Shown: positions 42,459-52,512 of the stretch, piece after piece
How the letters are laid out: the number at the start of each line of letters is the position of its first letter
Position numbering within the stretch: position 1 is the first letter of the stretch
NCBI GenBank assembly: GCA_904066235.2
Contig: CAJFCV020000002.1
Coordinates: forward strand, 1,984,001-2,048,000
Reading direction: 5' to 3'
DNA from: Bursaphelenchus xylophilus
Lineage: Eukaryota; Nematoda; Chromadorea; Rhabditida; Aphelenchoididae
Length of the DNA stretch: 64,000 bases
Translations under genes and position numbers: made by a program
Notes under the pieces: generated by a model
What the model saw: the letters and a program-made list of their open reading frames with translations, nothing else
The model's database searches: none
What the model was told of the DNA's origin: nothing

Positions 42459-42811
42459 TATAGCTTGGGACTTGCAAATCTCTGTTTGTCCAGAAATTAT
42501 GTCATGATGACACATTTTTAAAATGAGCCAATGGTATAAACAACGGCTGTATACGACTAGAAATACTCTCTAGAGTACCCACAAAAAAATTTTAAGGTCA
42601 AAACTCTTGAAACGAGCAGTTTGGATGACGGATTTTCTGGATTTTTAAACATTTTTTCCTTCGTAAGGACGGTTTCAAGCCTAAATTTTTGACATGCTCT
42701 AACAAGTACTTCTAGCCTATTCTGCCACTTTTTATACCATAACATGATCTTTGACCAATGTCATCATGACGCATTTTCTGGAGACACAAAGATTTATAGT
42801 CTCAAGCTATA
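42459..42811. repeat. Palindromic element (TATAGCTTGGGAC ends)
   Basis: Left TATAGCTTGGGACTTGCAAA then TCTCTGTTTGTCCAGAAA and CATGATGACA. The right end is the complement: TGTCATCATGACG, TTTCTGGAGACACAAAGA, GTCTCAAGCTATA. 353 bp; no coding frame. Confidence 0.75.
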
Positions 42812-43505
42812 TCTGTACTTTCTTTCGCTTCAGTTCTTCCCCGCCCTCTGCGCTGACCCCTCCCAGCCCAAAAATAGCCCCGCTTCTCTCATTACCTCTC
42901 CCGATTGATGAGGCTTATCACCATACGGGTTTATTAAGATTTCCTACTGTATTCCGACGAGAACCCGTTTTCCATGAAAGTTGTGTTTACCGCTGGTCCG
43001 ACGACCCCATTTCTGTGCTTACACGTCGACAAATGTCTGGAAACTGACTCTCTGCGGATGTAATACGGCCGTATACGGTGATTATTTAGTTTTAACAGCA
43101 GTTTTAGGCGATAATTTTAAAATTTTTTGGGTTTTTTGTGAGTAGAACACTTTATTTGACTTAATTTTTTGATGAGTTTAATGTTAAAACACGCTTTTCG
43201 CCTACGATTTTTAATATTTCTGATGAACAACGAGTCAAAAATCAAAATGAGGACTTCGAACATATATGTATTTTTGTTGGTAAGGACATGCTTAGTGCAA
43301 TGCAAAATGAGATTAATTGTTGATCGCGGTTTCTTATCAGCCTTGTCGATTGTGCTGCACACTTATTTTGCCGGTTAAACTTGTGTTTTATTAGTTTTAT
43401 GGGGTTTTTTGTTTTGATTTTGATGTTTGTAAAATTTAAGCCACGTTATCGCAGTTAGCGTATTTTAACCAACTAAAAATTAAAATTTACCAAAGTTGTT
43501 TTTGG

Positions 43506-44258
43506 CGCCCGCACACTTGCGGGCAACCGCTTTGCGGGCAGCTAGAAGAAGCACGGAGATTCTGCGGGTATGTTTGGAAATCGGCCAACATTTGCTTACA
43601 ACGGGAAATTAAAACGATGGGTTTGGCAGTTAGGTGCTGCGAATTGAAGTTTCAAGTGTTTCAGTGGTTTGAATAGATGCCATAAAGTTTACCAGGCATT
43701 TTTAAAAGTTCGGTAGCCATTTTTTAAAGATAAACTTTAATACCTTTGAATGCGGTGGATCAATTCAATAGATGCATGTACTTATTAGTACTAAGAAGTT
43801 ACCAATGTAAAATCTGAAATGTCGCGACGCCTGTTTTTGTTTTTGAAATTCAACAAACGGCTTGTTGAATTGAAATTTTGGTTAAAAAAGCCTTAAAAAA
43901 GCGCAATTATACACAAGTAGAAAGTCACAAGTAGAAAGTTTCGGAGTTGCCAATCAAAAAACTGTTTTTGGAGCAGCACTCCAGATTTGTTTTTAATATT
44001 TAACTTTGCACTCATTTTAAGTCTTGAACTTGCTTTCAAAAAATGGTCGCTGAACCCTTAGAAATGCCTGGTTAACTTCATGGGAGCTACTCAAGCCCCG
44101 TATACCCCTGGAAGTTTACTTTGCAATATCTAACTGTCAAATCCATCGCTTGAATTTCCTGTTATAAGCAAATGTTGGCTGGTTCTCAAAGATCTCCGCA
44201 GAATCTCCGTGTTTCTTCTGGCTGCCCGCAAAGCGGTTGTCCGCAAAGTGGTTGCCCA
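43506..44258. repeat. Large diverged palindrome with GCGGGCA ends
   Basis: Left arm 43506-43735 and right arm 44030-44258 are inverted copies: GCGGGCAACCGCTTTGCGGG, GAAGAAGCACGGAGATTCTG, CCAACATTTGCTTACAAC, ACCAGGCATTTTTAA. The outer right end has an extra unit of the CCGCAAAGCGGTTG word, a small tandem duplication. Arms about 230 bp, spacer about 290 bp. Confidence 0.75.
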
Positions 44259-44680
44259 CCCTTCTTTTGCAGCAAGCTTGCTCTCCGTTCTATGCAAAAG
44301 CAAGCTTGTAAACCGCGAAAAAACAAAACAATCTTTTCTGTAGAGCTGTTTTTTTAATCAGAGTCAACAGACGGATTCACCTTGATTTCCGCAAAACAAT
44401 CGCAAAAGTATAACTAGAAGACAACAAAATCATGAATATTAACTATCCACATGGCAATCCCGTTCGAGAACACATTTCGCTTGTGCAGTTTTCGTACCAT
44501 ATTCGACATAAATATGGAGAATAGACCGGTTTTCACATGAATATTCGAGTGATGTACTCTGTTCCCAATGTTTTCCGGCCGCAGCGGATTCGCAGCCAAG
44601 GGGGGATTAAAACGGAACTGGTTAGTACAGTATTTACAAGTCAATTTGCATATTGTTGATTACCATTCGACTGTATAGGG

Positions 44681-44688
44681 TATAAAAG
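44681..44688 (+). promoter_or_regulatory. Isolated TATA box
   Basis: GGGTATAAAAGGAAGG is a near-perfect core TATA element, but no gene was recognised within 1 kb downstream; the next 700 bp are the F6 hairpin. It may be coincidental. Confidence 0.25.
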
Positions 44689-44849
44689 GAAGGGAGTGGG
44701 AAACGGGAGATTTCTATGCGGGTTATTAGGTCATCTTGAACTTAAATTTAATTTTTTTGGGTTTCGCCTCAGGCAATCTTTTTGAATTTTGTCACACGCA
44801 ATTTATATAAGCCAGATTTGAATTTATGAAAATTTTAGCCCTTGCTTTA

Positions 44850-45478
44850 CAGGGTCTTACAAAAAACGTGAAGGAAAGTGGAAGGCTATAACTTCGCGGA
44901 GGCGGCGCAGAGACTTCGTATTTGAAATATGTATTTTTAAAAGACATAAGTTTTTCTCTACCAAATAACAAGCTCTTAAAGTCCAAACTGAGGTCGCTAC
45001 GACCTTCTGAAGTAGAGGCATCTCTACCCCGAAAACCAGGTTTTTTCGGTTGAAAATGATCGAGAAATTTCGGACTTTTTCGGTTGAAAATCACCAGGAA
45101 ATGTTGGATTTTTTGGGGGTTTCTTGATATAGTCTTTAAGAAAACGTCGAAAAAATTGCAAGTGTTGGCACTTTCCTCCTCTTTTTCAACATCACCCATA
45201 TCGAAACCCCCCAAAAATCCGACATTTCCTGGTGATTTTCAACCGAAAAAGTCCGAAATTTCTCGATCATTTTCAACCGAAAAAACCTGGTTTTCGGGGT
45301 ACAGATACCTCTACTTCAGAAGGTCGTAGCGACCTCAGTTTGGACTTTAAGAGCTTGTTATTTGGTAGAGAAAAACTTATGTCTTTTAAAAATACATATT
45401 TCAAATACGAAGTCTCTGCGCCGCCCCCGCCGGAAGTTATAGCCTTCCACTTTCCTTCACGTTTTTTGTAAGACCCTG
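44850..45478. repeat. Long hairpin MITE, family F6 (CAGGGTC ends)
   Basis: Starts CAGGGTCTTACAAAAAACGT and ends ACGTTTTTTGTAAGACCCTG, flanked by TA at both ends. The two arms (44850-45125 and 45205-45478) match almost without interruption for about 275 bases, including GTCGCTACGACCTTCTGAAG and ATGATCGAGAAATTTCGGAC. The loop is about 80 bp. Terminus and TA duplication suggest Tc1/mariner-type mobilisation. The host DNA is an F3-like sequence whose uninterrupted relative is at about 45630-45690. Confidence 0.9.
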
Positions 45479-45599
45479 TACAATGGCAGGCGAGAATTGC
45501 AACGATCTTTACAGTAATGACCAGACCAAAAACTTTTTTGTTTTTTGGCTTATTTGGGTGATTTAGTTTGCGACAGTTGTCATCAAATGACTTCACACT

Positions 45600-46135
45600 T
45601 CTTCTAGTGGATCATTCTTTAACGCTGAAAAATTTTAGCTCTTGCATTGCAAGGGCAGTTGAGCATTGCAACGATCTTTGTAATTATCATATAGATAATT
45701 ACAACAAGATATGGAACCCTGTTTTTTTTTTGTTTTTTTCTTAAACATCCGTCACGACTATGACTATGCATATAGTACCATAGTTCTTTTAGATTAAGGC
45801 TCTGATAGACATGACCAAAAAATTTTTTTAGGACCGCATTTTTTGCGAATTTACTTTTATCCTTCTTTTTACCACAGTAAGTAATGTATTTACAAAAGAA
45901 CTTACTTTTTCCGCGCCAAATTGGCATAGCTATGGCCAAGAAAGTTCTTTTCCTTTTTGACCGCTCTCCGCATAGCAATCGACTTGTTTTGTCGTCTTTC
46001 TCGGCTTCAAAGATCTTTCAATATCTGCCCCTAAAATGCGCTAACTATGCTAGAACTTTCAGCAATTTATATGTGGCCTACCGCGTGCAAAAGTTATAAT
46101 AATCCGAGCGTCGCACACTTGAAGAATTCCCCTGT
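45600..46135. repeat. F3-related element, decayed
   Basis: Interior GAAAAATTTTAGCTCTTGCA TTGCAAGGGCAG and AACGATCTTTG recur. The right end AATCCGAGCGTCGCACACTT then GAATTCCCCTGTTA matches F3. Confidence 0.6.
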
Positions 46136-46849
46136 TATAATGCTGAAATCGCTTTATTTTCTGCCGAAGACGTTCGCAGAACCTTCTCCACACTTCGACG
46201 CAAATTTTTCGCATCGAAGAAATGGGGGAATGAGGTGTTTGAACGACAAACGTTTCTTCCATTTCTCCACTTCTTCCATTCTTTGTACTGATAAAAACGG
46301 ATGGACTTTTCGGGTCAAGAACGAGAATTTCTTCATCTCTTTGGGCCTGATAATAATTTTATTTTTATAAATAATGGACTTTTGGGGAGATTTTGAGTTT
46401 ATTTTTTCTAACGTGTATTTTGGGCGTCTTTTTTTTGATTTTTGGGAAAATGCGAATTTAATATTATTTATTTATTTCTTATTGGAAAATTTATTGTAAA
46501 ATACAAGCTTTGCTGATATATTTCGCAAAATTTTGAGTTATCTATGGGTGAAAAAATATGTATTTTTTGTTAAACTACGGATGCGTTGACTTACTTTTCT
46601 AACGTTTGTAAATGTTTTTTCTTTTATGAAATGTGACACTTGAATGTCCCAGCTAAATTTTTTTTTTGATTGTAGGGTAAGATACGACATTACTTTTCTG
46701 AAATTTTTTGTAAGATACGAGTGTTTTAGATTTTCCCGGGATTTTTCGATTATCTTTGGGCCAAAAAAAGTTTTTTTAGGTAAAATACGTTAATTTTGCT
46801 TTTAAAAGAATTCTTTTTGATTGATCTAAATTTTGAACAGCCTTAATTC

Positions 46850-46925
46850 CGATCGCAAAAAACGCATAATTTTGCATCCGAGAAGTGTCAAAAATGCAGC
46901 AAAATATCTTCTTTTAAACACTGGT
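46850..46925. repeat. F2 fragment
   Basis: GATCGCAAAAAACGCATAAT TTTGCATCCGAGAAG and AAAAATGCAGCAAAATATC match the left arm of F2 copies; no right arm. Confidence 0.6.
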
Positions 46926-47060
46926 TGTTTACTAGGCTTCCTTCTGGGTTTAAAAGCAATCTTAGGACCTTTAATGGGAGGTTATAAAGCCAAGGCCATT
47001 TTTACTAAATGATGGCAAGCTCATGCCTTATAAATAGTATTATAACAAGTGATGACCAGC

Positions 47061-47315
47061 CATGACTTGTGTTTTGAGCTCTAAATCTTGTGCTTGTCAT
47101 CTTGGCACAAATCAGAAATCAAAAACTTCCGAGATGAGAAGAAAAATTGCGAAATACCCCGGATTTTGACTCTCTTTCACCTACCATAACCCATAACCTC
47201 GGATTGCTCGACAAACCCATGGAATAGAAAAATGATGACTATGACTTGTATTTTATACTCTGAGTTTTGTGCTGGTCATCTTGGCACAAATCAGAGGTCA
47301 GAAATTTCCGAGATG
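47061..47315. repeat. Two 76-base direct repeats
   Basis: 47061-47136 and 47241-47315 share ATGACTTGTRTTTT, TTGTGCTKGTCATCTTGGCA, CAAATCAGA and TTCCGAGATG. Spacing from start to start is about 180 bases. Confidence 0.75.
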
Positions 47316-47635
47316 CCATTATTTACGGGAGAGGGAACGAGGTTTGTGACTGAGATGGATAATAGAGTGCTGTGTATCCCATATGGCAGGTTGGTTATAA
47401 AGGGATGACACAATGGGGGTTTTATGCCATTTAGAAGTTTGTTTTGAGATGGAAAACGTTTTCTGTCTACAGTGTGGGACATAATTATAACCGGCTTTAA
47501 AAATTACTGTAACTTTTGTGTTTGAAAATAGAACTGTTTTATATTTGGCACAAATATTAAATAGTATACTATAAATTTGGTGTAAAAAAATTATTTTTGA
47601 ATTCTTTTCATAACCTTGGAAAAAAATATGAGCTA

Positions 47636-47675
47636 TCAGACTGTCGGGAAAATAATGAGCAGTCTAATAGCATGC
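47636..47675. repeat. F1 left-end fragment
   Basis: TCAGACTGTCGGGAAAATAA TGAGCAGTC without a right end; 150 bases left of a complete F1 copy. Confidence 0.6.
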
Positions 47676-47822
47676 AGCGTTAGTGTCGAATATCCTAAAT
47701 TCACTGTGCAAAATGATGATTTTTAGGTCGAAAGGCACTATGCAAACCGCTTTTTTGCGCTGTTCACAGCAACACAATCAAGTCGCGCTATGCAAATTTT
47801 AAGGTCTTTTTGAACAAAGTAC

Positions 47823-47975
47823 CAGTCTGTCGGGAAAATAATGAACACAATTTCGCTGTGCCGGTCGTGTCGTTGAAGTGAAAAAAATTTGGTTTTGCCG
47901 CGACACAACTCATTTTTTCGGCGGCGATGCGATTTTAGCTGCGACAGAGTGCTCATTATTTTCCCGACAGACTGA
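47823..47975. repeat. F1 MITE, 'GAGCAC' subfamily
   Basis: CAGTCTGTCGGGAAAATAAT left; TGCTCATTATTTTCCCGACA right; interior GGCGGCGATGCGATTTTAGC. Confidence 0.85.
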
Positions 47976-48579
47976 TTTAACAAACAATATTTTTTCCCCA
48001 CTTGCAATTCTGCACCGACATTCCATTCATTGCATTATTTTACACTTCTTTCCCACTTTACAACGACTTTTCTCAGTAAGAAAACTCTGATTTTGTTACA
48101 AAAAAAAAAAACAGAGAAAAAATATCCGAAAATTTATTTGTTTGACCTTCAGAAGCCCTGATTTTTTCCAATCGTTCTGTTTATGGTCAGCAGTTTTGTC
48201 GCCTTGCAAACTCAGCGTTCTGCAAATTATAGGACAAAACGGACTTTTTTTTGGTTTTATCAATTCTTCTCAGCCTGAAATTGCTGGCACCGGTCGGCAA
48301 TTTTTGTGATATTGAATATTAGACTAGACGGAAAATTTGTTGGTTAGAAAGTTGGTGGTCTTTTTGGGGGGTTGCAATTTTTGGATAGCGCGATTTTTTT
48401 TGATTTTTTTGGTAAAAAAAGAATTTTTTGGAGTAAAATTTTTAGTTTTTTAATAGTTTTTTAAAATATAAAAACATGAACTTTGTCAAACTTTTTTTAT
48501 TTTTAAATATTTTTTTCAGTTTTTGGTCTTTTTAATATTGTTTAAATTTTTTAAAAAATAGTAATTCAAAAATTGGACT

Positions 48580-48835
48580 TATTTTTTTTGATTATTTACA
48601 TTTTTTTCAAAATTTCATTCAATTTTTTTTTTTATTTTTTTCACAAAAATATCGGTCAAAAATTTAAATTCCCAAAAAAAAAAAAAAAAAAAAAAAAAAA
48701 CAATCTAATTTTTTTCGTCTTTTTTTATTCTGATTTTTTCCAAATTTCACACAATAAATTTCTAATTTTTCCTTTTTTTCCACAAAAAATCGGTCCAGAA
48801 GATTGAAAATCCCAAAAAAAAAAATCAATTTTGTT
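48580..48835. repeat. Tandem duplication with a long poly-A run
   Basis: A unit of about 125 bases (TTTTTTTCACAAAAATATCG GTCA, then TTCCCAAAAA) is repeated as TTTTTTTCCACAAAAAATCG GTCC, then ATCCCAAAAA. Between the copies lies an uninterrupted run of about 28 A. Directly upstream of the first Rab coding exon. Confidence 0.65.
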
Positions 48836-48957
48836 TTTTGTGTGTTTTTTTCATTTTTCCATTTTTCGCGAATTTCCCCATTTTCCCCAAAAAACCTCAA
48901 AATTCACTCCAACTTTTTCACTTTCCAGGATCGAAACTGGCGACCAAAACTTGGACT

Positions 48958-50874
48958 ATGGCCCCGACCCCTGCCCGTTCCTTCAACACGCACGCGCTGG
49001 ACAAACTGTCTTCAGCGATTTGGGAGCCGGAAACAGCGATGAGCATAACACCGATGCGCAAGTCGAAGATCATTTTGCTGGGCAATTCGGGGGTGGGGAA
49101 GACGAGTCTGTTGTACAGTCATAAGTATGGGCCGGATGTGACCCCTTGCAGTGCGACGATTGGAGCGTCTTATGTGAATTGCGAAATGTAAGGAGGGATT
49201 TTTGACAAAAAAATGGAATTTTTTGATTTTTTGGGCTTTGAGGTGAATTTTAGAAAAATGATACTTTTTGATACCTTTTGATACTTTTTGGATTTTTCAA
49301 AATTTTCGGGCTTATCTGGGACTTTGAGATTTTAAATGGTTCACGAATTTTCTGAAATTTTCGTTTTTGATACCTTTTGATACTTTTTGGATTTTTCGGA
49401 TTTTTTGGGTTTTTTGAACTTTCTAGGCCTTCAATAACTATGATTTATCCTAAATTTCAAAAAAAAATCTTTGTTTTTACCTCACCAAACACCTAGTACA
49501 AGGTATATTGATCCCAATTTGTTTTCCCAACCCCTCAAAAACACCGTCCTCAGCAAATTTCGTACTCCCGGAAAAACAAAGAAACCTTGCTCTTTAGCTT
49601 TCTTATTAGTTTTTTGTTGTTTTCCCTCAATTATTTTTTACAAAAAAACATGATTTGTCAGCAATAATACGGTACGGAAAACAAAGAGAAATTTCAACGA
49701 AACGTTACGTCAAAGTTAATGTAAAAAATGTTTCAAAAGGTGATAAGAATGTATTTTAGGACCGTGCAAGATGACCCAATTCAACTGCAGATCTGGGACA
49801 CAGCTGGCCAAGAGCGATATCGGTGTATGATTCCGATGTATCTGCGAAATGCGATTGGCGCCATATTGGTTTATGATATTACGGACAGACGCAGCTTCGA
49901 TGAAATCCACAAATGGCTACAGGGTAAGGAGATGTGCTGAATTTTTGTTTGGCAGTGATTTTTGACGATTTTTTTTATAAAGTATGGGAAGAGGGGACCA
50001 TAGTAAAAATTAGAATTTTTGTCGTATAAAACGTCACCGTATGGCGAAAAATGGGATTTTTTGACATTATATTCCATAATGAAGCAATCATTACTTCTAA
50101 ATCCTGCACTTCTGCAGCCATAGAGACATCTTATACGATGAAAGCTTTTTTGCGTATAAAATGTCACGATTATTCAAGAAAATCTGTATTCCCAGAATTT
50201 TGACAGTAATACAGTATGAAATGACAATTTCTGTCAAATCAGCAGTTTTAAGAAAGCTTGGGTGACATTTTATACGATGAAACCTTTCATCGTATAAAAT
50301 GTCACTTTTAAAAAAATTGCCGTTTTACGGAAAGTTGGCTGTTAGCCGATCCACGGGCACACTATTTAACATTTTTCATAAAAAATCTTTGCATTTTTAC
50401 CATGGTAAATTTAAAAAATCTCAAATTTCCGCTTTTTCAGACCTCGAGCGGTACGCGGTTCACGCTCCCCTCCTAATGTTGGTGGGAAGCAAAGCAGACA
50501 TGACCGAGAACCGCGAGGTGTCCCGGCTTGAAGGCGAAGCCAAAGCCGCCAAACTCCAAGCCCAATTCTACGAGCTGTCCGCCTTCGACCCCAAGTCCAT
50601 CGACAAAATGCTGTACGAAATGGCGACGCGGATCCACGAGCGCCAGATGCTGGAGCCGCCCGAAACGAAGCAGGTCGAGCTGATCCGAGTGCAGCCGTGG
50701 CGCCGCTCGCCGCTGCATTCGCCCACCTCCTCGGGGCAAATGAGTCCCACCAGCTCGGAGGATTACATTCTCTCGTCCAATGCGTCGTTCGGAACGCTGG
50801 CGTCGAATGAAGGCCGACGAGCGGAGGAGCACGATGAGGAGGAGAAAACCGCACCGTGCTGCTCGATCATGTGA
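48958..50874 (+). CDS. Divergent Rab-family small GTPase
   Basis: Three exons: 48958-49187, 49760-49923, 50441-50874, giving 275 residues. A 35-residue N-terminal extension precedes the G domain: P-loop GNSGVGKTS (42-50), switch I SATIGASYV, WDTAGQERY (89-97), then AILVYDITDRRSFDEIHKWL. WDTAGQERYxxxxPMYxRxA marks a Rab, nearest to the Rab5/21/22 group. The guanine-specificity motif NKxD is SKAD (148-151) and the SAK motif is SAF (178-180). The tail is Ser/Glu-rich (SSEDYILSSNASFG, EEHDEEEK) and ends CCSIM, a prenylation signal. Rabs direct vesicle traffic; the specific pathway is not predictable. The start follows a TTTCCAG acceptor (48928) by 29 bases. Intron 2 carries F9 hairpin motifs. The gene is convergent with CNNM. 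Confidence 0.88.
50014..50310. repeat. F9 motif cluster in Rab intron 2
   Basis: Inverted copies of G(G)TGACATTTTATACGATGAAA occur at about 50023, 50130-50165 and 50261-50308. The last forms a complete hairpin with the loop CCTTTC. Confidence 0.7.
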
Positions 50875-52512
50875 TTCGAGGGTTTTTTTTGTAGAAAACG
50901 AAGTTTTCGAAAATTTCGAAATTCACTGGTTATCATTGTTAATTGGGAAATTACTCCAGGTGTGAGCGGCGGAGTTTGCTGAAATTTGGCAAGTAGATTC
51001 TATATAAGTTGAGTAACAAACACTTAATTTTTTAGCCAACACTTTGCAGCGGGAGCTGAGATATTCCACTTTTTGCGAAAGACCTCGTAGAACGAGGAGA
51101 GGCCGGAAAACATTTTTTCTTTTGATTTTTTGAGTACTGTCCTGGAAAAAATTGACTTCATGGATCTTCTAGACGATTTGCAAAGTCGCTGAAGTGATTT
51201 TTGCGACATGCAATGCGCAAAAAAAGTCACGGTGCAAGCGACAATCGACGAAAGTTTATTGCACGGTGCAAAACGGAAGAAATTGCACAGTGCAAAGAAA
51301 CCTTTTGTTTTCTCATAGTTTATGTCGCCAAAATCACTCTAGAGACCTTGTAAAGGAATTGTAGGAAGATTGCTTGCCTTGCTAGCAACAGCAGTTGAAT
51401 TTTTCAAATTTTAAATTGCAAAAATTTCGATATTTTTTTTCAAATTTAGTGCAAAAATTTTCAAAAAAATTTTAAAATGAAATCTGAAAACCTCATATTT
51501 CCCTTGAAAACCCCTGTAGAACATTCTTGCCAAATCTCAGCAAAATCCGAGGCTCCAATTTGGAGTAACTCCCCTTTTTAGTTGTTATTCAGGCCAAAGG
51601 ACTTGGATTTTCATTATTTCTTTTCATTTTTCCACTAAAAAATCAATTTTTTCTGTGCTTTATAGCTTTCCCAGTCCATCACAAAGTCCTTGAGCCCTTC
51701 ATTCCTTCTCATCTTTCCCATTTTTCCATTGTTTTTTACCTCTCAAGTTTCGTTGAAACATTCGTGATTCTTTTCGATTCCCGATAAGAAATCTCCTTTT
51801 TCTTTTCCTCTCATTTCCGATGATAATATTTATTTGGCCGAGCTCGGCCGGAACACTAGCCATTTAGTCGTAGATTCCTATCACCTCATCCGTATTTTAG
51901 AGGCTTATTCGGGTACACTGTATTCTCATTTTATTGCCAATGTCTAGGTTGCGATAGACGGAAAATGGTTGTTATATGAAAATGTTGCGTATAGTCATAT
52001 TTTTTATTGTTTTTGAGAAATAAACGTTGATATTATATCTGACAGCATGCTTTTGATAAAAATTGGTTTTGGTGACATTTTATACGACAAAAGATGTTTT
52101 ATCTTCGAAACACGTTTTGTGATATAAAATGTCACCCTAAGTAGCTGAAAAATCGCAAACTTAAGAATTCATTACTGTATAATTCCCCAGAAGAAGCATA
52201 GGTTGCATTTTATACGACCGAACATGTTTTATCTCCGACACACGTTTTGTCGTATAAAATGTCACTTAAATCGCTGAAATTTTTAACTTCAAGAAAATCC
52301 ATTTTTGTTCGATTCCCCAAAAAAACATCGGTGACATTTTATACGATAAAAATGTTTTTTCTTCAAAACATTTTTCATCGTATAAGATGTCACCAACCCC
52401 AAAAATTCACAAACCAACTGGCAAGAATTTAATTCATCCGGGCAAAACTGCAGATATATCTAAAGAAAATGATATTTTATACATGATATGTGATCGTATC
52501 TCGATTATTTTT
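50875..52512. other. Convergent spacer between Rab and CNNM genes
   Basis: Holds the 3' ends of both genes, a diverged F3-like tract (about 51000-51570: TTGCAGCGGGAGCTGAGATA, then ATCCGAGGCTCCAATTTGGA), the GTGCAAA-rich repeat at 51175-51330, and a tandem hairpin array at 52071-52394. No gene recognised. Confidence 0.5.
52071..52394. repeat. Tandem array of three F9 hairpins, period about 130
   Basis: Hairpins at 52071-52136, 52201-52265 and 52330-52394, each GGTGACATTTTATACGA, a TGTTTTATCT-type loop, then TCGTATAAAATGTCACC or close variants. The 64-base spacers are also alike (GCTGAAA, TTAAG or TTCAAG, ATTCCCCA), so the whole 130-bp unit is tandemly repeated. Confidence 0.85.

Larger units (their letters stand above)
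33910..48957. other. 15-kb stretch without a supported gene
   Basis: No exon chain with a recognisable product was found. Much of it is identifiable element sequence (listed separately), the rest AT-rich simple sequence (38480-39700, 46380-46850, 48400-48900). The Rab gene's 5' leader exon, if any, and promoter must lie here. Weak coding candidates, such as 34339-34599 on plus and 44414-44644 on minus, show no domain and no convincing splice partners. Confidence 0.5.

Noticed and set aside
44414..44644. 76-codon minus-strand frame near the isolated TATA box
   Set aside because: The TATA box points the other way, no domain is visible, and splice evidence is weak.
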